DNA of 51,386 nt from Deltaproteobacteria bacterium (lineage in GTDB: Bacteria > Desulfobacterota > Desulfarculia > Desulfarculales > Desulfarculaceae), in assembly GCA_021811275.1 (NCBI GenBank), contig JAJZPI010000007.1, positions 1 to 51,386 on the forward strand, given 5' to 3'. Of this stretch, positions 40,066 through 49,342 are shown one piece after another. The translations under genes were made by a program, and so were the position numbers. Positions within the stretch are counted from its first letter, which is position 1. Each line of letters starts with the position of its first letter. The notes below the pieces were generated by a model. The model made no database searches. It had not been told where the DNA came from and saw nothing but the letters and a program-made list of their open reading frames with translations.

Positions 40066-42497
40066 GGCTCCACCCGCCATTTGCTGCCGTCACTCACCAG
40101 CTTCAAGCAACCCTGACGGGCGGTCTGGTATATTTCCGCCCCCGCCTCCTCCGCCCGCGCCAGGGTGTCGGCACGGGGCATGCCGAAAGAATTGACGCAG
40201 CCGCAGGAAATGGCCAGGGCGCGCGGCTTGAGCACGGCAAGCAGCTCGTTGCCAGCCGAGTTCTTGCCGGCGTGATGGGGAGCCAGCAGGAACTGCTCCC
40301 CCTGCCGGGGGAGGTCCTTGAGCACGGCCTTCTCCACCCTGGGCCCGCCGTCGCCGGGCAGCCAGACCCAGGTCCGGCCTAGGCCCAGACCGAGCCAGAG
40401 CGAGCGGTCGTTCTCGCTCAGCCGGGCCGCCTCCTCGCCCGCCGGCGGCCAGAGCACCCGCACCCGCGCCCCGCCCAGCTCGCTCTCGGGCTTGAGTTGC
40501 GCCGGACCGAGAACCGGCACGCCCCTTAGCCTAGCAACCTCCAACAGCCGGGCGAAGGGTCCCTCCTCCATCGGAGCGCCGTTGATCCAAATCTCCCTGG
40601 GATCGAACCAACGGGCGATGAAGGGCAGGCCGCCCGCGTGGTCCGGGTGGCGGTGGGAGGCTACCACGTACCCCACCCTCTGCAGGCCCTGGGACCAGAG
40701 GAAGGGCGCCACCACCCGCTGGCCGGTGTCCAGGCCGCCCAGCCCCCCGCCGCCGTCGATGAGCATGACCTGGCCTTGGGGCAGGCGGGCCACCGCAGCC
40801 GAGCCTTGGCCAACATCCAGCACCCAGACCGTGAGCCTGCCGTCAGGCGCGGGAGGCAGAGCTTGCGCCGCCCCCAGGGCCAGGGACGCCGCCCCTAGGG
40901 CCCCGGCCAGGGACCAGCGCCAGGGCGAAGGCAGGGCTAGCCCCGCGGCCAGGGCGGCGTAGAGCAAAGCCACCACCAGGGGCCCTGGCCCGGCCACCTG
41001 GCTCGACGCCCAGGGCAGCTCGGCCAGGGCCGTGACCGTCCAGATGCCGGCCTCGGCCGGCCACACCGCCAGGCCCAGCAGCCAGGCCCCGCCCCGCTCC
41101 CAGACCAGCCCCGTCAGCGAACCCAGGAGCGCCATGGCCTGCGCGAGGGTGCCCACCAGGGGCGCCATGACCAGATTGGCCGGCAGGCCCAACCAGGGTA
41201 TCTGGTGAAAGTGCAGGGCCGTCAGCGGCCAAAGCGCCACCTCCACCACCAGGGTGAGGACGAACAAGCCCGCCGCCCCGGCCAGGAGCCGCGAGCGGCC
41301 CCAAAGCGCGCCCAGACGGCGGGCCAAGGGCAGGGCGGCCCAGATAATGACGGCCACGGCCAGGAAGGAGAGCTGAAAGGAGAGGGTCAGAGGGGCCTCG
41401 GGCCAAAGCAGGCCGATCACCAGCACCGCCAGGGCCAGCCCCCCGGCGGCCTGGGCCGGGCGGTTGAGCAGCATCGCCAGCACCAGGCAGACCGCCATGA
41501 CCAGGGCCCGCAGGGTGGGGGTGGAGGCCCCGCCGATGAATGCGTAAGCCGCGGTGGGGATGAGAGCCAGCGCCGAGGCCAGCTTGGGCAGGGGAACTGC
41601 CAGGGCCAGGCCCGGCCAGAGGGCCAGGCCCCAGCGCATGACCAGGTAGGCCCATCCCCAGACCACGGCCAGGTTCATGCCGCTGATGGCCAGCAGGTGG
41701 GCCGTCCCCGTGGCGGAGAAGGCCTCGCGCACCGGAGCGCTGAGTTCGCCCAACTGGCCCAGGACCAAGGCCCGGATGAGCCCCCGGGCCGCCCCCGGGT
41801 CGAGCCGGTCAAACAAGCCGCCCAGGCGTTGGCGAAGGCGCTCCACGGCCAGGTGGAAGGCGTCCAAGTCCCCTCTGCCGACGACCTTCAGCTCCGATTG
41901 TTGGCCGGCGTAGGCTTGCACCCATATGCCCTGGCGGCCCAGGTGCTCGGCGTAGTCGAAGCCGCCAGGATTGGCGAAGCTGACGATGGGCCGGAGCTTG
42001 AGCCTGGCGCTCAAGCGGCTGCCCACGGGCGGGGCCTCGGTCATTTCCGGCAGGCCCAGCTGCACCAGGCCCGAGGCGGGCCGGCCGTCCACGCTGCGCG
42101 CCTCAAGGAAGAGGCGGCGGCCGTTGGCCGTGGGCTGGGGCGCGCAGACCAGATCTGCCACCACCAGGCGGGGCAGGTTGTCGGCCAGAAAGCGCACGTG
42201 GTCCACGGCCGGAGGCTGCTGCCTCCCCAAAGAGAGCAAGCCCGCCCCCAAAAGGCATAGCCCCAGCCCCAGCCAGAGCGGGGGCAGGCATCCCCGCCAA
42301 AGACCTTGCCGTATGGTCCAGGCCAGGGGAAGGGCCGCGACCGCCAGCAGGGGCCAGGCCGGGGGACTCAGGAAATGCGCGGCGGTTATGCCGAAGAGCA
42401 GGCCGACGGCCGGGGCGGCCAGGGGATGCGGGGCCAGGCGGACCCGGCCCCGCCGTTCCTCGCGCCGGGACCGGTCATCTCCCCCCCGACCCGCCAC
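40029..42497 (-). CDS. comEC: DNA internalization protein ComEC/Rec2
   Basis: An 822-residue inner-membrane DNA-uptake channel. Order: N-terminal helices, an OB-like DUF4131 domain (residues about 90-200, with PIVSFANPGGFDYAEHL), the Competence domain of many helices (GTAHLLAISGMNLAVVWGWAYL), and a C-terminal metallo-beta-lactamase-like domain (LDVGQGSAAVA, SHRHPDHAGG, PHHAGKNSAG). The full set points to a working transformation channel, as in Bacillus and Neisseria; other com genes are not in the window. It starts three bases after the TVP38 stop. Confidence 0.95.
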   Translation of the reverse strand: MAGRGGDDRSRREERRGRVRLAPHPLAAPAVGLLFGITAAHFLSPPAWPLLAVAALPLAWTIRQGLWRGCLPPLWLGLGLCLLGAGLLSLGRQQPPAVDHVRFLADNLPRLVVADLVCAPQPTANGRRLFLEARSVDGRPASGLVQLGLPEMTEAPPVGSRLSARLKLRPIVSFANPGGFDYAEHLGRQGIWVQAYAGQQSELKVVGRGDLDAFHLAVERLRQRLGGLFDRLDPGAARGLIRALVLGQLGELSAPVREAFSATGTAHLLAISGMNLAVVWGWAYLVMRWGLALWPGLALAVPLPKLASALALIPTAAYAFIGGASTPTLRALVMAVCLVLAMLLNRPAQAAGGLALAVLVIGLLWPEAPLTLSFQLSFLAVAVIIWAALPLARRLGALWGRSRLLAGAAGLFVLTLVVEVALWPLTALHFHQIPWLGLPANLVMAPLVGTLAQAMALLGSLTGLVWERGGAWLLGLAVWPAEAGIWTVTALAELPWASSQVAGPGPLVVALLYAALAAGLALPSPWRWSLAGALGAASLALGAAQALPPAPDGRLTVWVLDVGQGSAAVARLPQGQVMLIDGGGGLGGLDTGQRVVAPFLWSQGLQRVGYVVASHRHPDHAGGLPFIARWFDPREIWINGAPMEEGPFARLLEVARLRGVPVLGPAQLKPESELGGARVRVLWPPAGEEAARLSENDRSLWLGLGLGRTWVWLPGDGGPRVEKAVLKDLPRQGEQFLLAPHHAGKNSAGNELLAVLKPRALAISCGCVNSFGMPRADTLARAEEAGAEIYQTARQGCLKLVSDGSKWRVEPYLSPPRECPLP

Positions 42498-42500
42498 GGC

Positions 42501-43274
42501 TCATTTCTCGGGCGGCGGCTGGCCGTTATCCAGCGGACCCCGGCCCTTCTCAAGCTTGTAGAGCAGATGGTAGATGCGCTCACGCCAGAAATAGACCGGC
42601 AGGATGAAGGCCACGCTGAATACCCCCAACCAGAGGAAGCTCCAGTAGTCCTCCTGGTAAACCGCCGCGCCTTGCAAGCTGAGCATCAGGGTGCCCGGAA
42701 TGCGCCCCACCGAGCTGATGACCATGAATATGCGCCAGCTCATGGGGGCCAGGCCCAGGGCATAACAAAGGTAGTCCTTGGGAAAGCCGGGGATGACGAA
42801 GAAGATGAAGCTGGCCACCACCCCCTGCCGCTCCATCAGGAAGGCTATGCGCGAAAGGTATTGTGGCGGAATGACCTTCTCCACGAAGGCCTTGCCGATG
42901 AGGCGGGCCGCGAAGAAGTTGATCCAGGATCCGAGGGAAAGGCCCAGGGTGGAGTAGAGTAGCGAGGGCAGCCAGCCGAAGACGTAGCCGCCGGCCGCGC
43001 CCACCAGTTCGCCGGGTATGGGCGAAACGAGCACCTGGAAGATCTGGAAGATGATGAAGGCCGCTGGCGCCCAGACGCCGTAGGACTCGATGCGCTGGCG
43101 GAAGTTTTCCTTGTCCTTGAGGACCTCCCACATGTCCAGGGTGAGATTCCAGACGGGCCGCCAGAAGAACCAGGCCAGCACCGCGCAGACCGCCAGGACG
43201 GTCAGGCCAAGCCAAACGGCCTTGGGGCTCACGCCTTGGCGCCGGGGAAGGTGCTTTTGCTCAGGGGCGGGCAT
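42501..43274 (-). CDS. TVP38/TMEM64-family (VTT-domain) membrane protein
   Basis: A 257-residue protein with a membrane helix near residues 22-40 and a VTT (SNARE-associated) domain of several helices: VLVSPIPGELVGAAGGYVFG, LGLSLGSWINFFAARLIG and FFVIPGFPKDYLCYALGL. The paired Pro/Gly-rich re-entrant loops are typical of DedA/TVP38 proteins, which may act as lipid scramblases or polyprenyl-phosphate transporters. It is immediately upstream of comEC on the same strand; the link is probably only transcriptional. Confidence 0.9.
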   Translation of the reverse strand: MPAPEQKHLPRRQGVSPKAVWLGLTVLAVCAVLAWFFWRPVWNLTLDMWEVLKDKENFRQRIESYGVWAPAAFIIFQIFQVLVSPIPGELVGAAGGYVFGWLPSLLYSTLGLSLGSWINFFAARLIGKAFVEKVIPPQYLSRIAFLMERQGVVASFIFFVIPGFPKDYLCYALGLAPMSWRIFMVISSVGRIPGTLMLSLQGAAVYQEDYWSFLWLGVFSVAFILPVYFWRERIYHLLYKLEKGRGPLDNGQPPPEK

Positions 43275-43306
43275 CTAGCTTGGCTCCGGGCGATCCCAGT
43301 CGCTTA

Positions 43307-44515
43307 TCACTTGCCGTCTTCTTCAACGGCGCTCAACAGACGCGGCAAAAGATCAGGGAATGCCCAGGCCGCCTGGCTCCAGGAACAACCGGGTTCTTGT
43401 CCCACGGGATCGCCCGCGAACTGCTCGATGGATCTGTTCAAGGCGCGGGCGAAGGTCTCCACGGCCAGCCGCTCCTCGCCCAGGTCGAAGACCAGGCCGT
43501 TGATGGCCGCTTCGGCGGCGTAGAAGCCTACCTGATCCTCGGCCCGGACGCCGTAGGCCAGCTCCAGGGCGCGCAACCCTCCCCCGGAGAGGTCCACTCC
43601 CTGGCCGGCCAGAGTGGCCAGCAGCGTCCTGCCTATCTCCTGGCTCATGCGGGCCAGGCCCTTGTGGGGATCCTCGGGGGAAAGCGCCTGGTGTTTGTGT
43701 TCGTAGGAGTCGGCCAGGTCCACCTGGCAAATCCGGCGGGGGTTGGCCCGCCGCCACAGCTCGGCCAGAAGCCCGATCTCCAGGCCCCAGTCCCCGGCCA
43801 GACGCAGCTGCCGGGCTAGGTCCAGGTTTAGCGCGAATTCCCCGGCCAGGGGATAGCGGAAGGCGGCCAGGAAGCGCAGGAAGGGCAGCGGCCCCAGGAC
43901 ATCGGTCAGGGCCTGGAGGAGGGGCCCCACGAACAGGCGGGTCACCCGGCCGAAGAGCCGCTGGTTGACCCGGGCGTAGTAGCCCTTGCTGAACTGGCAG
44001 CGTAGGTTGGGGTGCAACAGGGGATAGAGCAGGCGGGCCAGCATCTGGCGGTCGTAATCGACCACGTCGCAGTCCTGCACCGCCGCCACCCGCGCCCGCC
44101 CATCGGCCAAGACCAGGCCCAGGGCCAGCCAGACCGCCCGGCCCTTGCCCTCCTGGCCGACGGCAAGCCCGGCCTCGCTCATCTCCTGCAGAAGCTTTTT
44201 CAGGCGGCGACCGTCATTGTCCAGGATCAGGGTTGGCTGGGGCAGTACTCCCAGGAGCTTCCCGGCCTTGGCCAAGTCCTTGCGTCCGGATCGCCCCAGG
44301 CTCAAGACCACCAGCCCCAGGTAGTGCGCTCCGCTCAGCTCGTCGAGCATGGCCTTGAAGACCGGCGAGTTGAGGTCCGAGCCCAGGCAGGGCAGAATCA
44401 AGGCTGGCGGCAAGTCCTGGGCGTAGGAGTTAAGCCCCTGCTCCAAGAGCGGCAGATCCGGCTCGCCCAGGCGGTGCAGGTTCAAAATCACCCCGTCTTG
44501 CTGGAAATCAGCCAT
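43307..44515 (-). CDS. GT81/GpgS-like glycosyltransferase
   Basis: A 402-residue GT-A fold enzyme of the glucosyl-3-phosphoglycerate synthase / mannosylglycerate-type group. Seen are ILPCLGSDL, nucleotide-binding LILDNDGRRLKKLL, GKGRAVWLALG, the DxD region VAAVQDCDVVDYD, FSKGYYARVN, GDWGLEIGLLAELWRR and QVDLADSYEHKHQ. Such enzymes start synthesis of compatible solutes such as glucosylglycerate. No phosphatase partner is adjacent, so solute versus another acceptor cannot be decided. ATG 44515; the upstream TTG at 44524 is not preferred. Confidence 0.75.
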   Translation of the reverse strand: MADFQQDGVILNLHRLGEPDLPLLEQGLNSYAQDLPPALILPCLGSDLNSPVFKAMLDELSGAHYLGLVVLSLGRSGRKDLAKAGKLLGVLPQPTLILDNDGRRLKKLLQEMSEAGLAVGQEGKGRAVWLALGLVLADGRARVAAVQDCDVVDYDRQMLARLLYPLLHPNLRCQFSKGYYARVNQRLFGRVTRLFVGPLLQALTDVLGPLPFLRFLAAFRYPLAGEFALNLDLARQLRLAGDWGLEIGLLAELWRRANPRRICQVDLADSYEHKHQALSPEDPHKGLARMSQEIGRTLLATLAGQGVDLSGGGLRALELAYGVRAEDQVGFYAAEAAINGLVFDLGEERLAVETFARALNRSIEQFAGDPVGQEPGCSWSQAAWAFPDLLPRLLSAVEEDGK

Positions 44516-44542
44516 GGCAAGCAATTCCCCAGGCCGCTACGG

Positions 44543-44878
44543 TTAGAACCTCTCCCAGGCTTTGTCGCAATCCGATTCCATGGTGAGAAAGGAGGTGAAG
44601 CCCACCACCTGGAGAACCTCCAGGACGTATTGACCGGCCCCGCAAAGGGCCAGGCGCCCGCCTTCCGCCTCCGTGCTCCGGGCCGCCAGCAAGATCACCT
44701 GCAAGCCGGCGCTGGAGATGTAGTCCAGGCCCCGCAGGTCGATCAACAGCCGCATGGTCCCGGCCTCGAGCAGGCCTCGCAAGGCCTTCTCGGCCTCGGG
44801 CGCGGCCCCGGCGTCGAGCCGGCCGGCCAAGCCCAGGATGTCCACCTCGCCCCGCCGGCTTACCGTCACCCTCGCCAA
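44543..44878 (-). CDS. STAS-domain anti-sigma-factor antagonist-like protein
   Basis: A 111-residue single STAS domain resembling SpoIIAA/RsbV. The phosphorylatable Ser lies in LDYISSAGLQVIL; strands EVDILGLAGRLDAG and RLLIDLRGL precede it. Partner kinases (SpoIIAB/RsbW) and phosphatases are not seen nearby, so it may belong to a partner-switch encoded elsewhere. It starts with TTG behind AGAGGAAGAGGG and lies 27 bp before the glycosyltransferase gene on the same strand. Confidence 0.88.
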   Translation of the reverse strand: MARVTVSRRGEVDILGLAGRLDAGAAPEAEKALRGLLEAGTMRLLIDLRGLDYISSAGLQVILLAARSTEAEGGRLALCGAGQYVLEVLQVVGFTSFLTMESDCDKAWERF

Positions 44879-44897
44879 AACGCCCTCTTCCTCTGCT

Positions 44898-44956
44898 GGG
44901 TTTTATAAAAAAACCCGATCAGGCTGTCAGGCTAACAGGAATCAAGGCGCCTGACA
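44898..44956 (-). terminator. Inverted repeats with U-run, possible terminator of the pfk unit
   Basis: TGTCAGGC (44925-44932) and GCCTGACA (44949-44956) are perfect 8-bp arms around a 16-base spacer. Downstream on the reverse strand lies GGG and seven T, overlapping a second small hairpin (GGGTTTT/AAAACCC, 44898-44916). The large loop and delayed U-run make termination uncertain; a regulatory role before the STAS gene is possible. Confidence 0.4.
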
Positions 44957-44977
44957 AGGAGGGAGGTCGAGCGTCAC

Positions 44978-45355
44978 TCAACCTTCATCCACCAAATCCG
45001 CCCACCAGCCCTGCCGCCTGGCCCAGCCGACGATCTGCCCGGCCGTGAACAAGGCCTGGGCGCGGCGGGCTAGGATGAAGGCCTGACGCTCCGGCGGCCC
45101 TTGGGCGCACGAGGGCGGGGTCTGGTAGGTCCGGCAGGGCAGATAGCGCCAGCCCGGACGCCCCCCCAGGGAGACCAGGTCGCCGTCCCGGCCTCCGGCG
45201 CCTGCCGCGCTCAGGACCCGGGCCCGCTCCAGGTCCACCGGAACCAGCAAATGGTAGTCGTCGCCGGAGGGCGAAAAGCCTATGAAGCCCATGTGGCCGG
45301 CTCCCTGGGGCAGGGTGACCCGCACCAGGTCCTCGATCGCCAGACGCAGGGCCAT
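44978..45355 (-). CDS. Hypothetical protein
   Basis: A 125-residue protein I do not recognise. It contains LAIEDLVRVTLPQGAGHMGF, a central DYHLLVPVDLERARVL strand region and a C-terminal FILARRAQALFTAGQIVGWARRQGWW helix. One Cys pair spaced by eight (PCRTYQTPPSC) is seen. No signal peptide. It lies 21 bp after the phosphofructokinase stop on the same strand and is probably co-transcribed with it. An inverted repeat that may end the unit follows. Confidence 0.55.
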   Translation of the reverse strand: MALRLAIEDLVRVTLPQGAGHMGFIGFSPSGDDYHLLVPVDLERARVLSAAGAGGRDGDLVSLGGRPGWRYLPCRTYQTPPSCAQGPPERQAFILARRAQALFTAGQIVGWARRQGWWADLVDEG

Positions 45356-45376
45356 GGCCTGAGCCGGGTCCCCTGC

Positions 45377-46714
45377 TCAGGCCTGGTTGAGCAGCGAGGG
45401 CTGACCGGTGGCCTCGCGCACGGCCCGCCACAGGCCGCCCTCGGGGTCTACGTGGCTCTTGTGGGCTATGCACAGCGCGATGGGCACGTGAACGTAATGG
45501 TTGTTCCAGAGGGAGACCATCATGCCGGTCTTGCCGGCCAGGCCGGCGTGCACGGCATGGTGCCCCAAAAAGCCGGTATAAATGCGGTCGTTGGGCGTGG
45601 CCGGCACCGAACGGATCAGGTAGGAGGGGTCGATGTATTTCAGGTTGATCTCGGTGCCCCGCTCTTTGAAGTGGCTGTTGACGCGGTCGCGCAGGTAGGT
45701 GCCGATGTCGCCCAGCTTGGCGTTGCCGCTGGCATCCTTGCCCAGTTGGGCGCCCTCGAACAGCTTCTGTCCCGCCCCTTCGGCCACCACGATCACGGCG
45801 TGGCCGCGCGCGGCCAGACGCTCCTCCATGCGCTTGAGCAAGCCCGAGGGACCATCCATGTCCCAATCAACCTCGGGAATGAGGCAGAAATTGACCTCGG
45901 TCAGGGCCAGGGTGGCGTGGGCGGCCACGAAGCCGCTATAGCGGCCCATGAGCTTGACCAGACCCACGCCGTTGGGCGCGCCGGTGGCCTCGTTGTGCGC
46001 CCCCAGGATGGCGCGGGTGGCCGCCTCCACCGCGGTCTGGAAACCAAAGGTCATCTCCACGAAGCTGATGTCGTTGTCGATGGTCTTGGGCACCGCCACC
46101 ACCGAGGCCTTTAGCCCGCGGCTGGTGATCTCGTCGGTGATGGCCTTGGCCGCGCGCAGGGTGCCGTCGCCTCCGATCATGAACAAGAGGCCGATGTTCA
46201 GGCGTTCCAGGGAATCGACGATCTCCTCGATGGGTTGGGCCCCCCGGCTCATGCCCAGGAAGGAGCCGCCCCGGCCATGTACGTTCTGCACCGATTCCGG
46301 GGTCAGCACCATTAGGTCGTGGCCAAAGGCCGGGATGAAGCCCTGCAGTCCGTAGCGCACGCCCACCACGTTGCGCACCTGGTACATGTAGTGCAATTGC
46401 AGGACGATGGCCCGCACAAGGGAGTTGATGCCCGGGCACATGCCGCCGCAGGTAACGATGGCCGCCTTGAGCTTGGTGGGGTCGAAATAGACCTTTTCGC
46501 GGGGGCCGGCGCGCTCGAAGGTAGCCACCGACGCCTCGTCGTTGTTGCTGGGGTCCAGGAAGGGGTCCACGCGCATGCGTATGCCCTCGTTGACGAAGCG
46601 ACCGTAGCCCTCGCCGGCGCCCTTCTTCTTGAGCATGGGGTTTTCTATCTTGGCCGGGCCCAAGGTCTGGATGACGGTCTGATCCGGCTCGACGCTATGC
46701 CTTTCCTCGCGCAC
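45377..46714 (-). CDS. 6-phosphofructokinase, ATP-type by signature
   Basis: A 445-residue phosphofructokinase of the longer plant/trypanosome-like class. Motifs: IVTCGGMCPGINSLVR, MIGGDGTLRAAKAI and VPKTIDNDI. In this superfamily GGDG together with PKTIDND is found in ATP-dependent members of that class, while PPi-dependent ones have GGDD. This suggests ATP use; biochemical type is not certain. The GTG start has GGGAGGAG five bases upstream. It is divergent from the putative Kdo8N operon. Confidence 0.9.
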   Translation of the reverse strand: MREERHSVEPDQTVIQTLGPAKIENPMLKKKGAGEGYGRFVNEGIRMRVDPFLDPSNNDEASVATFERAGPREKVYFDPTKLKAAIVTCGGMCPGINSLVRAIVLQLHYMYQVRNVVGVRYGLQGFIPAFGHDLMVLTPESVQNVHGRGGSFLGMSRGAQPIEEIVDSLERLNIGLLFMIGGDGTLRAAKAITDEITSRGLKASVVAVPKTIDNDISFVEMTFGFQTAVEAATRAILGAHNEATGAPNGVGLVKLMGRYSGFVAAHATLALTEVNFCLIPEVDWDMDGPSGLLKRMEERLAARGHAVIVVAEGAGQKLFEGAQLGKDASGNAKLGDIGTYLRDRVNSHFKERGTEINLKYIDPSYLIRSVPATPNDRIYTGFLGHHAVHAGLAGKTGMMVSLWNNHYVHVPIALCIAHKSHVDPEGGLWRAVREATGQPSLLNQA

Positions 46715-46849
46715 GGCACTCCTCCCTGCCTGACAAAAAGGGCTTCAAGGCGCAACCTGTCCTTTTCGCAGGCTAACATCGGCATGTTAACCGGTCAAGG
46801 CAAGGCTTGGCCCAAGTCCTGGGCGGGCCGGTCCCTGTCTCGGCGGGCC

Positions 46850-46877
46850 TTTACAAACCTAGGTGTTGTGCTAGGAT
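46850..46877 (+). promoter_or_regulatory. Sigma-70 promoter of the putative Kdo8N operon
   Basis: TTTACA (46850-46855), 16 bases, TAGGAT (46872-46877), 69 bp before the first ATG. Five of six and four of six consensus matches. Confidence 0.55.
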
Positions 46878-46946
46878 CAGGGGCGCGGTCCGCGCGGGCC
46901 CGGCGCGCCATCCAACACCACCAGCCCGGCGACGGGGGAATCAAGA

Positions 46947-48113
46947 ATGAACCAGCTATTTACTCATGAAGGCATCCGCCGCACCGTCTTCGGCCCCGGC
47001 TGTTCGGCCAAGCTGGCCGAAGAGGTCAAGCTACTGGCCGGCTCCCGGGCCCTGGTGGTGATCGATCCCCATGTCCTGGCCGCCGGCGTGGCCGGCCCGG
47101 CCCTGGAGGCCCTTGGCCAGGCCAAGATCAAATACGAGACCTACAGCGCCATCACCCGCGAGCCGGAGCCAGCCGAGGCCGACGAGGCCGCCCGCCTTGG
47201 CCGCGAGATAAAGGCCCAGGTGGTGGTGGGCATCGGCGGCGGCAGCGCCCTGGACTTGGCCAAGGCCGCCTCGGCCCTGATCGCCAACGAGGGCTCGGCC
47301 GTGGACTACGTGGGCCTGGATCTGCTCAAGAAGGCCGGCCCCCCGGTGATCTGCCTCCCAACCACCGCCGGCACCGGCAGCGAGGTCACCTTCACCGCCG
47401 TGTTCACCCGCCGCGCCGACAAATTCAAGGGCGGAATCAACGGCCGCCTGCTCTATCCCCACACCGCCATGCTCGACCCCAAGCTCACCGTGACCTGCCC
47501 GCCCTACATCACGGCCATCGTGGGCATGGACGCTTTGACCCACGCCATGGAGGCCTACACCAGCCGGGCGGCCACCCCCGTCAGCGACCTGAACGCCCTG
47601 GCGGCCATCGAGCTGATCGGCGACAACCTGCGCCAGGCCGTGGCCCACGGCGAGAACCTTCAGGCCCGCGAGGGCATGCTCCTGGGCTCCTACCTTGCCG
47701 GGCTGGCCCTGGCCCAGGCCGGAGTGGGCGCGGTCCACGCCATGGCCTACCCCCTGGGGGCCTTCTTCGACATCCCCCACGGCGAGGCCAACGCCACCTT
47801 GCTGCCCTTCGTGCTGCGCCACAACCTCATCGCCTGCCCGGACCGTTTCGCCAGCATGGCCTACGCCCTTGCCGAGCTGCCCGAGGATCTCACCACCCGC
47901 GAAGCCGCCGAGGCCTGCGTGGCCGAGGTCATGGAGCTGTCCCTGGACATCGGCATCCCCCAGAGCCTGAACGAACTCAAGGTGCCCCAGAACCAGGTGC
48001 CGGCCATGGCGGCCAAGGCCATGACCGTGGCCCGGCCCATCGCCAACAACCCACGCAAGGTCGACGCCGGCGACCTGGAGAACATCTACCGCGAGGCCTT
48101 CGAGGCCGAGTAG
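46947..48113 (+). CDS. Iron-containing alcohol dehydrogenase, KdnB-like
   Basis: A 388-residue group III Fe-dependent alcohol dehydrogenase. NAD-binding GIGGGSALDLAKAAS, TTAGTGSEVT, and metal ligands D and H in MDALTHAMEAY plus His in GVGAVHAMAYPLGAFFDIPHGEAN are intact. In Shewanella oneidensis KdnB, with aminotransferase KdnA, turns Kdo into 8-amino-3,8-dideoxy-Kdo by oxidising the C8 hydroxyl. Here an aminotransferase gene and kdsB follow at 23 and 18 bp, the same gene trio. The KdnB role is inferred from that context; other alcohols cannot be excluded by sequence alone. Confidence 0.82.
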   Translation: MNQLFTHEGIRRTVFGPGCSAKLAEEVKLLAGSRALVVIDPHVLAAGVAGPALEALGQAKIKYETYSAITREPEPAEADEAARLGREIKAQVVVGIGGGSALDLAKAASALIANEGSAVDYVGLDLLKKAGPPVICLPTTAGTGSEVTFTAVFTRRADKFKGGINGRLLYPHTAMLDPKLTVTCPPYITAIVGMDALTHAMEAYTSRAATPVSDLNALAAIELIGDNLRQAVAHGENLQAREGMLLGSYLAGLALAQAGVGAVHAMAYPLGAFFDIPHGEANATLLPFVLRHNLIACPDRFASMAYALAELPEDLTTREAAEACVAEVMELSLDIGIPQSLNELKVPQNQVPAMAAKAMTVARPIANNPRKVDAGDLENIYREAFEAE

Positions 48114-48136
48114 CCCAAACCAGGGAGCAAGCGACC

Positions 48137-49324
48137 ATGCCCGGATTCGAGTGGCTAGACGACAAGGAGACCCAGGCCCTGGTGGAAGTCATGAACCGGG
48201 GCATCCTCTTCCGCTACGACATGCCCCCGGGCCGGGGCAAGTACGTCGAGGAGTTCGAGAAGACCTTCGCCTCCTATACCGGCTCGCGCTTCGCCCTGGC
48301 CGTGACCAGCGGCTCGGCCGCGCTCAAGGTCGCGCTCGCCGCTCTGGGCGTGGGGCCGGGCGACGAGGTCATCACCCAGGGCTTCACCTTCGTGGCCACC
48401 TGGGAGGCCATCTTCGACTGCGGGGCCAAGCCGGTCTTCTGCGAGGTGGACCAGACCCTGTGCATGGACCCCGAGAGCATGCGCTCCAAGATCACCCCCC
48501 GCACCCGCTGCATCATCCCCGTGCACATGATGGGGGCCCAGGCCAGCATCGCCCAGATCAAGGCCATCGCCGACGAGCGCGGCATCCCCGTCCTGGAAGA
48601 CACCGCCCAGGCCGTGGGCTGCACCTTGAACGGCAGGCACGTGGGCACCAGCGGGGCCTTCGGCACCTACAGCTTTGACGCCGTCAAGACTCTCACCACC
48701 GGCGAGGGCGGCATGCTCGTCACCGACGACGAGGGCCTCTTCCAGAACGCCAGCGAGTATCACGACCACGGCCACGACCACAAGCCCGTGGGCCGGGGCA
48801 ACGAGGGCCGGCGCTTCATCGGCTTCAACTTCCGCATGATGGAGCTGCAGGGGGCCCTGGGCCTGGTGCAGCTGGCCAAGATGCCCAAGATGGTGGAGAC
48901 CTACCGCCACCACAAGAACGCCCTCAAGGAGGCCCTGGCCCGAGTGCCGGGGCTGACTTTCCGCGAGGTTCCCGACGCCGCCGGCGACTCGGCCACCTTC
49001 CTGACCTGGTTCATGCCCGACGTCGAGGCCGCCGGCCGCATGGCCGCCATCCTGGCCGAGCACAACGCCGGGGCCATCCCCTGGGGCAAGAACACCTGGC
49101 ACAATTTCGCCCGCTGGGAGCACCTGCACGCCGGGGCCACCCTGCACAAGGGCGGCTGGCCCTTCGAGCGTCTGGAGGGCTATTCCTCATACTCACCCGA
49201 GGACCTGCCGGCCACCCGGGACCTGCTGGCCCGCTGCCTCTCCTGGCAGATCATGCTGAACTGGGACGAGGCCAGGCTCCAGCAGATGACCGAGGCGGTC
49301 AACCACGTGGTAGCGGCCTTTTAA
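48137..49324 (+). CDS. DegT/DnrJ/EryC1 aminotransferase, KdnA-like
   Basis: A 395-residue PLP sugar aminotransferase. The Schiff-base Lys lies in SFDAVKTLTTGEGGM; other marks are TSGSAALKVALAALG, EDTAQAVGCTLNG and FNFRMMELQGALG. The N-terminus MPGFEWLDDKE resembles, from memory, the Kdo8N enzyme KdnA. It would aminate the C8 aldehyde or ketone made by the adjacent dehydrogenase using glutamate. Many DegT homologues act on UDP-sugars; only the flanking dehydrogenase and kdsB single out Kdo. GGGAG lies ahead of the ATG. Confidence 0.85.
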   Translation: MPGFEWLDDKETQALVEVMNRGILFRYDMPPGRGKYVEEFEKTFASYTGSRFALAVTSGSAALKVALAALGVGPGDEVITQGFTFVATWEAIFDCGAKPVFCEVDQTLCMDPESMRSKITPRTRCIIPVHMMGAQASIAQIKAIADERGIPVLEDTAQAVGCTLNGRHVGTSGAFGTYSFDAVKTLTTGEGGMLVTDDEGLFQNASEYHDHGHDHKPVGRGNEGRRFIGFNFRMMELQGALGLVQLAKMPKMVETYRHHKNALKEALARVPGLTFREVPDAAGDSATFLTWFMPDVEAAGRMAAILAEHNAGAIPWGKNTWHNFARWEHLHAGATLHKGGWPFERLEGYSSYSPEDLPATRDLLARCLSWQIMLNWDEARLQQMTEAVNHVVAAF

Positions 49325-49342
49325 CGGGGGGCGGATGCGAGC

